Shown piece after piece: positions 1-12,300 of a DNA stretch of 64,000 nt. Made by a program: the position numbers and the translations under genes. Every line of letters starts with the position of its first letter. Position 1 is the stretch's first letter. The stretch comes from Neodontobutis hainanensis (lineage: Eukaryota; Chordata; Actinopteri; Gobiiformes; Odontobutidae), in NCBI GenBank assembly GCA_024349245.1, contig JALDNG010000041.1, positions 6,965,501 through 7,029,500 of the forward strand, written 5' to 3'. The notes under the pieces were generated by a model. The model was given only the letters and a program-made list of their open reading frames with translations. It ran no database searches and had not been told where the DNA came from.

Positions 1-334
1 GCCGAGTAGATGTTTCTGGAGAGGCCAAAGTCTGCAATCTTTACCACCATTTCTTCTCCGACCAGGCAGTTTCGAGTTGCCAGGTCACGGTGCACAAACT
101 TACGCTCTGAGAGGTAAGCCATTCCTGCAGCGATCTGCTTGGAGATGAACAGCTGTTCAGTGCAGCTCAGGCCTGGTGCCTCTGACTCAGAGTAGAAGCT
201 GCGGATGGATAAACTGGCCCGGCTCACCGTACGGATGGACTGAGTTGGAGAACGCCGGCGCAGGAACTCATTGAGGTCTCCGTGAGCCATGTACTCAAAC
301 ATTAGGCACATGGGTTTGCCCACTGCACAGACAC
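1..334 (-). CDS. musk: musk exon 17 (partial): hinge, kinase insert, catalytic loop
   Basis: Encodes GVCAVGKPMCLMFEYMAHGD, the MuSK kinase insert, AAGMAYLSERKFVHRDLATR and KIADFGLSRNIYS. It runs off the window start, just before the expected activation-loop tyrosines. Acceptor CTTTCTCCAG. Confidence 0.97.
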
Positions 335-3300
335 CTGGAGAAAGAAGTACATGTCCCTTTAGTCACAGCAGTACAAGGTACAAGTACAATGCTTCGTTCA
401 ACAAAACATTTACTCTTTCTAAGCAACCGAACTTTGTGCACATTTTGGCAAGTCAAGTGAACTTCAATATACTGTATTTAAAAAAAACTAATTAGCCACC
501 AAAAATAAAAATAGATATGCACATAAATATCAAGATGTTTTTTAGCAAACTACTCTTGCTGTCAGTGAGTGGGTAGGGAAAAGTCAGGGATGAGTTCAGG
601 ATATCAGGGCTGCGCTGTTTTGAGTGATAAAAATATTGCTCAAAATAAGAAGTGAGTCTGCAGAACTTTAAAACTGACCTAAACATTTCTAGACTGAAAG
701 TGTTGTTTCACAGACAACAATACACTTCAGCATTATGGCTAAAACCACATAATTGGTTGGTTTTGGCATCTGTTGATTACAATCATAGAAACAATAAAAC
801 CTTTGCTGTTCATTACAATCCCCTATTTGTCAGCCTTAGTCGTAGTTTAAAGACCACACAACTTTATTTCAGATACTAGTGGTGACCCAGACTATCCATG
901 TTTTACCGAAAATGCAGACCTTGATTTTAACAAATGTGTCTGTGTCACAGTTTTATTTTGTTTTTGTGAAGAAACTGCAAAGCTTTTGAACCTTCATATC
1001 GTCTGAGGTGATACGTCAGTACCGTCGATGGGCAGATATATCACCTAATGCCAGTAGGGGGTGCACAAATACAGGCCACCTCTTTAAAATATTTAAAACG
1101 GCCAATTACACACAAGCGTTACATAGAAGTGATGGCAATGACATGGTTTTAAATAAACAACACCAGGGGAATCCAACAAAATAGTCTGTTCCTTATTGAC
1201 TTTCCTTCAAGTTGCTTAAGTTGGTTACCCTTAAAGTGTGTGAAATTAACCGTTCTAAAGCATCTGTTAAGAAGTTCTATATGACATATTTATTATGATA
1301 GGTAGTGTAGATGACCGAATATCAGTAGTGTAGAAAAACACATAAACACGACTCCATTGGCAAGAAACAGAAGCTTGGAGGTCATTGGTGTTGCTTCACG
1401 TCCTTGAGGGTCAAAGAGAAGCAGCTACAAATTCCAGCTCACTGGGGTCCATGCTGCTCCACGTTTGTGTGACGTAAAGAAACAGGAGAATAATTCACCA
1501 GTAGCTGCTTTAGGCGAAAGGTCAAGCGTGGGATCACTCCATCGCTAAATATATAAAACACAGGGGCCTCGTCTTGTATAAACCCAGGAACACATGTGGT
1601 CTAATTTGGACATGTGTCTTATGGCTCACAGATATATTTTTATACATTATTTGAAGTGTATTATTAGTCCTGAAAGTGATTAAGGGTAATAATTGAATCA
1701 ACTCTGGTTTCATTTGCAGGTTCTAGACTAACAAACCAAATGCCACTCACAAACATGATGCCGACATTTGATGTAAAACTGCATCATGATCTTACTGCTA
1801 GAATCATCCAAAGTAAATAAAAGTCTGTTAAGGAGTACGTTCTTGGCATATTCCTGGAATCAGACTTGTTTGTTTTAGATTACATAGACTGGATTAGTGC
1901 ACATTAACCTCAATAGAAAACATTTGTTTTACTGAAGTCCTACAGCATTTACTCACACACAAACCAATCTTAATGTAATGTGCACTTTGGAATCTTTACC
2001 TCTTTTTGACTCTAGTTTGTTTTTTTCTACATCTGTTTTTTACACTTTCTAAAACCAAAGCCAATGCACTGATCCATGGATTCAGAGCTGCTAAATATGT
2101 CAAAGGCAGCTGTGAGTTGAGTTTGGAAATAGCCATGTTCTTCAGATGGTTCTTGTTCTAGGTAGCATTTAGCATTTTTTTATTTAGCTGACCCTTTTAT
2201 CCTAAGCGACATTGTAGGGTTAACGTAACGCATGGATTTTGCAGGGCTTAATGAAATATTTGTATGTTTTTGGGCGGTCGTGACTGATTGAAACTTATGA
2301 CAATAGCCAGTTAGTCGCAGGGCTAACACTTAGAGACAGAGAGAGAAAGACAACCATTCACTCTCACATTCATTCACCAGGGACACTTTAGAGTTGCTAA
2401 CTGACCTATGCATGCATGTGTTTGGACGGTGGGTGGAAGCCAGAGTACCACTTGATGCTAATATGAATCACTCCAAAATTAAACAGGACATGCTAATAAG
2501 TTGAGACAAGAAGACACCATTGTAATCAGTTAAAATAAACACTTTTCTCTCACACTACTTCTACAGTCAGAACATGAAGCACCCACCTTGAAAAAACTTC
2601 AGTCTGTTTGTTTTAATGGCTTCTGTATTGTTTCTGTACATACTGCAGAAGTGCTCTTTCATAGACAGTCGGTATCAATTAACGCTTTTTGATTACACAA
2701 ATTAGACAAATGTGGAAAACCCTGAGCTGAGGTGATGCACTGCTCATTTGTTTGGTTTTGTTATCCTGATATTTTGTTTTTCTACATCTGTTTTTAGACT
2801 TTCGTACTCTTAGGCCGATGCACTGATCCAGGGGTTCAAGGCTGTAACGTTCTATATCAAATGCAGCCAAGAAAACTACTAATGATAAATAAGGAAATGG
2901 GGCATAAAAGAGAGTAGCTAGAGCTGCTAGCCTAAGTAAATATAAACCAAACCTATTGGATGAGATTGCAGAGGCTACATGTGACTGAGCACCTGACTTC
3001 ATGTTTGTAAAAAACTTATTCTCAACTTTGCTTTTCTACATCTGCTTTTATACTTTTCCACTCTGATCCAGGGATTCCATGCTGCTATTTACTGTATGTC
3101 AAATGCAGCTGTGCGAGCTAGAGCTGGGAAATAGTCTTCAGCAAGGTCAGTGTATTTTGGAGATGCAATGAAAAGAACTCATCCCATCTTCATTCCCTAA
3201 ATTAAATTAAATGTGTCAATATGAAACAAGCATTTTAACCCTCACTTACAACATGCATCTGTCAGCTGGGCTGTTTTGCACTGCATGCAAAGTGGGTAAA

Positions 3301-6300
3301 CGGTGCATTCTTAGATATCAAATCTGTTGCTAAATTGGCAACTCTCTGCCAAACTTTTCCAAAATAGCACCTCACAAAATAGCAGCTGAAACACAAATTA
3401 TGTTTAATCATTGATGTTCACTGTAGATCTTAGCTCTTGATGCCTCTGACCTTTGGAACGGTTTAAATTATAAAAATTCTTGCTAACATGTGGAGAAGTA
3501 CTTCCCTGTGCAGGGCATTAGCCAAGATGTATAGCTCTGTATGAATCACTTATTTGAGAGTTAGTGTAGTTAGAGTTAAAATAAGGCTACGTGTCCAAAT
3601 GGTTAAGTGTCCAAAAACGCCCAAATGTCGGGATTTGTAAGACAAAACTCTTAAGATCCTTTCCAGGAAGAACACTGACGTATTTATTCTGAAGAAATCC
3701 TATAATTCATTGTTTGATTAGTCTGGATTTCTTGTAGTTACTATTGTATGCTCTCTGGTGTAAACTCTAAATTCCAGCGAAGCACAAAAAAAGGCTTCCA
3801 CTTGAACATTAAAATAACATCTATAACACACGTACAGAAGTAGATAAGTCATAGGCTCTTACTGGAGGCTAATAGGCAACTTCAAACACACCCTAATCAA
3901 GCTTTTATCATTTATAGGATGTGTAGGATTTGAACAGCTCCTTTCCAACAGGTATCAGGAAGTGCAGGGATCACCCTAACATCACAAAACCCTTTCTTGA
4001 ACTTGTCCTCGGGAATATTTATGTCTTCTATATCTTTAAATACTACATCTGTTTTTACACTAAACTATACTCTGAGGCAAAGACAATGATCCGGGGAGTC
4101 CCTCCATGTAAAATGCAGATGTAACCCGTCTCCACAAAATCCAACTGACCTAGGAGCTTGACAATGTTGGGATGGTCGAACTCCGCCATTAGGGCTGCCT
4201 CTCTTTGGAAATCATTCTGCATGTCGGCCGACGCTTCTTCTTTCAGCATTTTCACTGCCACCATGGTGAAGGACTCCATTGGCAGCAGGCCTGGCGCTCT
4301 GCAAGAAACATTCGGAGTTCAGTCAACGATTTTGGGCCATAAAGTGTTGAAATAGATATGAATGTTTACTTTAATAACATATATACATAATACAATGCTA
4401 CATTTGTATTGGGCAGTGCAGTGTAAACAACTGTCACTCAGGGGAAGGACTCTTCCTGTGACGTCTAATGCGAGCAACAAATTTAAACTCATTGTTGATT
4501 TATATTTAACATGGGTGCGTACACATAATAATAATGGATTCACGTTGGGAAAGTGAAGATTGACTCTCATCAGTGAGGGATAGACTGCCTTTTATTAAGG
4601 GCTTGCTTTATAGATTGTTCTATTAAATGCTAATGAAAAACACTATGAGCACAAAGTACAGATGTTAACTTGTGTTTGAAATTTAAACCTGTTGTTTTTG
4701 GCTTTTTATAAACATCTGGTGGAGATAGTTCAGATTGTAATTTCACACCTCACTCTAACACTTTAAGAGCACGTTTTTGTTCTTTTTATACAATTATAAA
4801 CTATACTAGAACATTTTAAGCAATGCACCTTTAAATGATCACAACACAACATCTAAAGTTATGATCAAGACCCAAACACTTTTAGGTAGACAAAGCCAAG
4901 ACCCAAACCATAGCAGGGTCAAGACTAGGTCAAGTGCATGATACATCAGAAGAGATCCCAGGGAACAGCTGTAAAATCCAAACAGCCCCAGTCCATTCTC
5001 AAAACAAGGCCAAACTCTTGCATGGTTTGCTAGAGCTTGCTCGGTGAAAAAGGGCAGAAAGGGATTAGCAAGGATCTGGAAGAAGACAAGAATTTTATGG
5101 AATAATAAATCAGTAAATCCTGATTATGTCCAAGTCTGAGACAAAACTTGGTAAAATGTGTTTGATTCGTGACTAAAATTTTTTAATATTGGTCCAAACT
5201 CAAGTACTACAACTTAGCCACTATTGTACTGCGTTTACAAGTAGAGAAGCCGTTTGATTTGATGCTTAGATTGAAATGTAGTGCAATACAAAACAGATCT
5301 AATGTGTGTGGACAATAATCTTTAGAAACAAACCTCTGTCATAGATGTAGTCCCCTCTGTTTTCATGTTAAATAAAAGAAACACTTTATTTTCACCCTTT
5401 TTCCTCCTAATCCAGTCTAGGTGGTGGCACTACAAATTGCTTCAAAACAGTCTAGAAAAATGAGAATTTACTATCCCCGGAGTGTTCTTGATATTGTTGT
5501 ATCTGAAGTGTGGGATCCACAACCAGACCAATATGTACCACCACGGCCAGCCCTACCCATTCCTTTCACAGCAATGTTCATTGAAACCCTGTTGTACCTA
5601 CCTAGAAAGCTTCATGCAATGATTCATTTCCCTGATTTGTTGAATGTTTTTAATTGCTTCCCTTATTAGTTTTTATTTGGTGTAGTTGGTGCTGCTGCCT
5701 TGAACTCCAACTCAAATCTACATAGATCAGATCTTTGTATAGAACAGGGTGGCTGGCCAGGCTACTTAACACTAAGACTGGTCTCAAGTATGACACTAGC
5801 TTGGTCTATTTAATCTCCACACACCAATAGAAAGTTTAAGGGGGACACAGCTTTAAAGTGTTGGAAACTATTTAAATATGTCACATCAGACTGACACATG
5901 CAGTCATATGGTTGTGTCTGGTAGGGCACACGTGTTCCCAGGGGTGTCTATATATTACACCATTCCACTTTTCACTGAGAGATTAGCAGCTGGACTGGTC
6001 TGAGATCAGAATACAAGGCACGTGCTGCTGGGCTTGAATATGTGGAAGAGCTTTTAACATAATTTTGTGTGTGATACTTTTCAAACTTAGAGAGGTCACT
6101 TAGACAACAAACAGTCAACTAAATAAAAATAGTCATTTATTGAGTAAAAATATATATACAGGGTAGTCTGGCCTTCGGGTCTAGTTTTCCAGTGGGATTT
6201 TTGTGGGTTCTAGGAATTCTTGAGAATTGTTGATTTCTAGTGTAAAATCTGCAGTGATGAAGGGTAATGTGTATTTAATCATATATATATATATGTGCAA

Positions 6301-9300
6301 TATCTGTCAAATGTAAAAAGAAATCATTTAGCGTTGAGAGTTTAAAATCCCAAATCTCACAAGAATCCAGCTGCTGACAAAGTTTGCTCCGTACACAGGG
6401 CAACTGCGGACGTGATGCACTCATGGAGGTAATTCTAAGTTGCCAGCGGGATATCCTTCAGGTGTAAATTTTAGCAGATTGTATTTATACATGCATTTTT
6501 TCCAGATGAAGTCAGGAGACATGTAGGAATGTAGGAAAAAGGTGTTAAGTGATCTGCTATTAGCTGGCGTCCAGGGTGTGCTCCACCTTACTACTACTAC
6601 TGTCTGAACTATAGGAAATGTGATCCTTAGTGGGTCACTGTGACTTTGTGACATTTGTTTCTGAACTTTTTCAGTGAAGTGAAAGGGACACCTGTAGCTG
6701 CTGCTTGTCACTTCGTAAATGACGAAGCAGTTCTCAGTGTACGACCAGTTTGGCCTTGTTCAGTTCTGTTCTCACTGCGTCAAAGCCTTCTCAGCATTAC
6801 TATCTCAGCTTGTGTCCTATTGTTTGATCAGTTCCACTCACCTTGCCTGGAAAACCCGGCCAAAGGCTCCCTCTCCGATGTCCCGAACATACTGGATGTT
6901 ATTGCGTGGATACTCCAAGGCCAGCAGCTTAGAGTTCAGCAGAAGTGGAACCCGCTGGTACATAGGGTTCGGGTGAAGTCGGTCTAACAGGAGCTCTGAT
7001 GGGAGAGTAGTCAGTGTTGGGGTCTCCATCACTCTATGGACAAAAAACAACTATACTTTAACCAGAGTCTCCAAATTAATACTTATAATATTTACACATA
7101 ATCTACATATTACTATAATCTGTGTTTTTATTCAAAGATTCATGACTACTTTATCATAGGTTAATAGTGTGGATATTCTGTATATTATAAAGTGTTACCA
7201 CAGTGTTAATTGTGAGTATGGAGAGTAGGCAAATACAGAGTTTGCAGGTTAAGCTCTTGATTTTGTTTAACCTCTTCCGGTTCCTCCACTGTTTCCTTCG
7301 TCTATGACAGGCCAGGATCACTATAGCCAAGACCACAGCAGCAGCAAGCGCCGTCATGGTGATAACAATGGCGGACATGGAGTAAGCCGGGGATGAAGTG
7401 GTCGCAGGAGGAAAACGAGGAATCTGACGAGGGGCTGAGGGCTCTGGCTGCAAAACTACAAACCAAAGACATGTGAAATTAAACCTTGGTTACCAGAAAG
7501 TAACCGTAATATTATATCAATGGCGTCAAAAAATGTTATTGTGATTTTTTTGTTAATGTAATTCCTTTGTGTTTTCTTGAACAAGGTTAGTTAAGGTTAA
7601 TCTTAATATACACAGGAACAAACTGTACTTTTTTCAATCTCCCCACATTGAGGCACATCGCAGTACTCCCAGCGAATGTTAGGATTTGAAGTGAAACACC
7701 AAGGTTTGTCACTGATTCCACCGGGGTTCCTGCAGGAGCTTTCAGAGTTCTTTAATTCAGGAATGACATCTACGGAAAGGCGATGCTGATGGGGAACCTA
7801 TAGAACAAAAAAATCAGAATCAGAAATCCCAAAGTTTTGAACATTTTAATTGAAAGCAGAGGGGGAAAGGGAAGTTGAAAACCAGCATAGCTCTATTTAG
7901 AAAATTGGGACTACCTTGAAGATTTGTCAAATTTATAGGAATAATATGTTTGTTGTTTTCTTTGCTGTGAGCATGGCAAAAGCTGCACCATGACACATTT
8001 TCAGAAAGTCTAGTTGAACGGAAACATTTATGTTGGCAGCAGAGGATAGGTGAAGCTAAAAACACATTCTGACATAAAGACAGGCCAAAGAATGTTATTT
8101 CAAAAACATAAAGACCTACTGTCCAAAGTGTGTGATGGAAACTCATCTTTGAGGAATACATTATCCTACATTCCCTGAATAGTCTTGTGAAGTTGTACTA
8201 CTTCTTCCTGGAAATTCAAAAGCTAAGACAGGCAGATTTAGATCGACAGATTTGAACTTCTCTTGGAAAATACCAAATCTCATTCAAAAATGAAACAAAG
8301 ATGGCCCGCTGAAAGAATGTGCCACATATTTTCGAAGCCCCCACTGCAGAGTTCAAGGTACAGCTAAAGTTCAACGGCCGCACAGGCAGTAAAACGCTCC
8401 GTCGTGAGAGACATTAAGAGTTGTCTGCTTATTTTCAAAATCCAGTTAAAATATTGAACATCTGGTGTCTTTGTGCGTCAAGATACTCATCAAAAGAGCA
8501 ACGGAGCGGCCCGTCCCCAGAGAAGGAAGCTGAGAGATGGAGTTCAGTGATTGGCTTGCAGACTTGATTTCCCACTGGTTCAGAGTCTAATATAACACTC
8601 TTTAACCTAATGGACCAACTATATATTTTAGCTTTGAAAAATAATCATTGGTAGTTGAGTAAACAACAGTCTATGCTCCTAAATTTGGTCAGAAATAGGG
8701 TTAAGTTTATTTATGTATACAAACAAAAGAACATATGGAATGAATGTTATGGTCACGTCTTGCCAAATATTTTATCTTTACAATAAAACTATTTACCAAA
8801 AACATGTGTTGTTCTCTAAAACATACGTGACGTAAAATATGACCTTCTACAAACATATATTTACTGTGTACAATAACACTGCACTGATTTATAATTTCAG
8901 ATTTAAAGGAATTTTAACATGTTTCTCTTGCTTCTTTTAAAGGTTCTTAGTGTAAAATAGTAACCTTTAGACTTGAACAAAATGGAAGATATGTTTTGTG
9001 TGTAATGACCTCAAAATATCAATCTTTGCATTGTCCATAAAAAAATGTGATTCCAGAGAAGATGTCACTTCCTGATTTGTGTCAGTACCGAGCTAAATAG
9101 TCTAAATATTCACACAACACGGTCTAATATATTGCACAAACAATAATATCTGTCTAAATGAACTAAACTTAGCCAACGACAAACTGTTCAGATGTACTTC
9201 TTATAGTGTTTGATTGTTATGGTGTGCTGTTATGTCTTAGCTAAAAAGACTGCGTGTTTCAAAGGAAGAGGTTCATATTCATATAAAGCCAGTGACTAAA

Positions 9301-12300
9301 TCAAAACTCATGCTGCCGCTGATGAAATCCCAATAGCATTTATACAAAACTGTACTGGAGCTGGTTGAAAATCTTTCTGAAATGTGTGATCGGGGCTGGC
9401 AGCTGAGCACGCGTTCTTTAACGACCTCTGTAGCACAATCACAATGACCTGAGCGCCCGTCACGCCCCACCTGTCATACCTCTATGTGCCCCACACTCTG
9501 AGAAACACTAGTGAATGAATGTCAGAGTGAGTGGTTTTCAGAGTGAGTCTCTAAGGGTGTGTTCACACTTGTCGTTTGCTTCATTAGTTTGCATCAAAAC
9601 AGAAAATGATCTATTTTAAACTGCGGACCAATTGGAAAAACATGCATTTTTTTATGGAAGACACTAGTTGGTGCTGTTAGCCAAACCTTTCCCACCTTGG
9701 GAAAGCTAAGTGTTACGTGATGTTTTTGTCGCCAATTAAAGACGTTCTTCCTGTTTGAGATAGTCTATGGTCTGCGTGAGCTTCACACTTGAATCGACCG
9801 TACTCCGAGACCTCTGTTTTTAAAGGAGTCAGTGTTTGGTGCGCACCGAGGGTCGTCTGGAGGTTTCAGACTTATTCAAGTGAATCGCGCTAATGGAGCA
9901 ACCACACCAAAGCCCGTTCTGTTTTGTTTGATGATAAAAAGAAATACAGAGCTTGATCTAAGGTGACACAAACTACAGAGTACCAATAGCCAAAAAGTGC
10001 ATTTAAATAATACAAAACTTGCATGAAGGCATATTTAGCATAAATAATATTAGCATATTTATAAACTTAATAGGTTTTTTAGTTAGTTTTTCCTTTAGGT
10101 TTGTGTATAGACAATAGTATGTCCCCAAAAGGCTACCATAGGTGCTTAATAAGTCTAGAAAGGGTGGACCCGCAATGTGTAATGTCACCACACGGGCTGA
10201 TAGAGCGACTGAATCAGGAAATGGAGACGGCACTGAGATGCTTGGCCTCCCTGACTCCACTGACTTGGTTCCTCCAGTTGCTGTGGGTGAATTACGCCCA
10301 TAACTCCCCCACCAACAGAACCACCAGACTCTCTCCTTTTCAGTGGTTTCCAGCATTTCGTCCTCGTCCAAGGACCTTCCCCTCAAGGTCAAATCCTCGA
10401 AGATGGCTCCTCGGATTATTGGCCTGGTCAGATTACATTTATTAATTACATTTATTCATTTAGCTTTTATCCAAAGCGACTTACATTGTTCTAATATAAT
10501 TACCAGTGTTACAGCCACTGGAGGCAAGGTGGGTTAAGTGTCTTGCCCAAGGACACAACAACGGGATGAACTCTGGGGAGAGTGAGAACCGAACCGCCTA
10601 CCTTCCGGTTGAAGGACGACCGCTCTACCTACTGATGGATCAAGCTGGTCCGTGACAGTCCGTTGATTGTTTTTGGTCCAACCCGACTTGAGTCAGCACA
10701 CCTGTCTTGTGTTTAATAAAGCTTTTGAACACTTTCTGCGGCTGTGCCACACGTTACATGTTGTGTATTTTAGCTGCACTTTTTTCTAATTTATTTGACT
10801 ATTTTTATTCAATTACTTGTAAAAAATTAAGTATAATTTTACACTGACTAAAACTCTTTAAACCTTATGACACATTTCTGTGATTAAGATCCAATTATCC
10901 TAGTCACATTATTATTGCATTTAAAGAAAGAAATGAAAGCTTTGATGTTTGCCCAGATCTTAATCATCCAAATAAAGCTACAGTGTTTAACATGGCTCTC
11001 TTTTCATCCTATATGAATAATCACTAGTCTGCGGCCCTTCCTGGTAGCAGTTCAGGCTACAGTGGAGCTGCATGATGTCACTGTATTTTCTCAGTAAACC
11101 CAGACTTCTGAGGAGACAAAACACCAGCAGTGTTCAAACGCACTACTTGAGTTGTATCACTCTTTTGTCCAAAGCAACTTACATGAAGCTTCCATTCACC
11201 AGTGTTACATTTACATTTACTTCATTTTGGCTGATACTTTTTATTCAAAGCGACTTAAATTAAGCATCTATTCAGCAGCTGGAACACCACTGGAGGCAAG
11301 GTGGGTTAAGCGTCTTGCCCAAGGACACAACGACAGTATGAACTGTATGTAGTTTATAAAGTAGAGACCAGGATCTTGTCTATAGTTTATGGTCTATAGT
11401 CTAATCGCCAATCAATAATTGTTTAGCGTTTTTGAGAACGTTAAACAATTATTGGCTGCTGGCTACACACAGGGAATAGAAAAATACTGTGTTTTGTCTA
11501 AAGCAGAGATGGAGTACTCGAGTCATGGACCTAAACTCAAGTGGAGTCATCAGCCTCTTTTTTGAGGCTTGGGACTCGACTCGGGAAAGCCCACTTGGTC
11601 TTGCAAATTCTTGGGAGTCGACTCAACTTTTGCAGCGGCAAGTGTTCAATTTAGTGTGGCCTTTTATTTTGGGCAGCCAAAGCTACACGTGTGCAATTAT
11701 CAGCATCTTGACATGCCACACCTGTGACATGGATGGATTATCTCGGCAAAGGAGAAGTGTCCACTAACACAGATTTGGACAGATTTGTGAACAATATTTG
11801 AGAGAAATAGGCATTTTGTGTTCATCAAAAACAAAAGTGTTGCATTTACATTTTTGTTCAGTTTATAAATAACCCCTCACTAGGGCAGCCACTGCTACAA
11901 TAGCATTTCTTCCTTTCAGTCTTCTTTTGTTAGACGAGAATCAAATGTCAAATGATAAACGGCTTAATGGATAAATGATATAATGGCTTCCAGAAGTGTT
12001 CCAAGAACAAATCGATACTTTAACATAACCAATCAGAACAAGGATTACCACTATATGTTTCCAAATCACTTATAAGCAAATTGCTGATATACGTAGGTTA
12101 TAGGTTGTTATAAAAAGACACAACTGTTTAATGGTAATGATTCATTTAATAATATATTGCTGTATTTGAAAGCAAGCCAACACTATGAAATGATCACGTG
12201 AGGCCATTTTGACACATTTAGAAGTTTTTACTGTTTCATGCCTTCAGGATTATTTGCTGTAATGTGTGAATAAAACCTTTATGATTGATTGACGACTCGG

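Noticed and set aside
9555..9910. Complete MITE beginning AAGGGTGTGTTCACACTTG
   Set aside because: A matching inverted right end and target duplication were not found, so only a fragment is likely.
10101..10445. 114-residue open frame as a host gene
   Set aside because: Its recognisable part is gypsy integrase and it runs into a SINE; it is a retroelement fragment.
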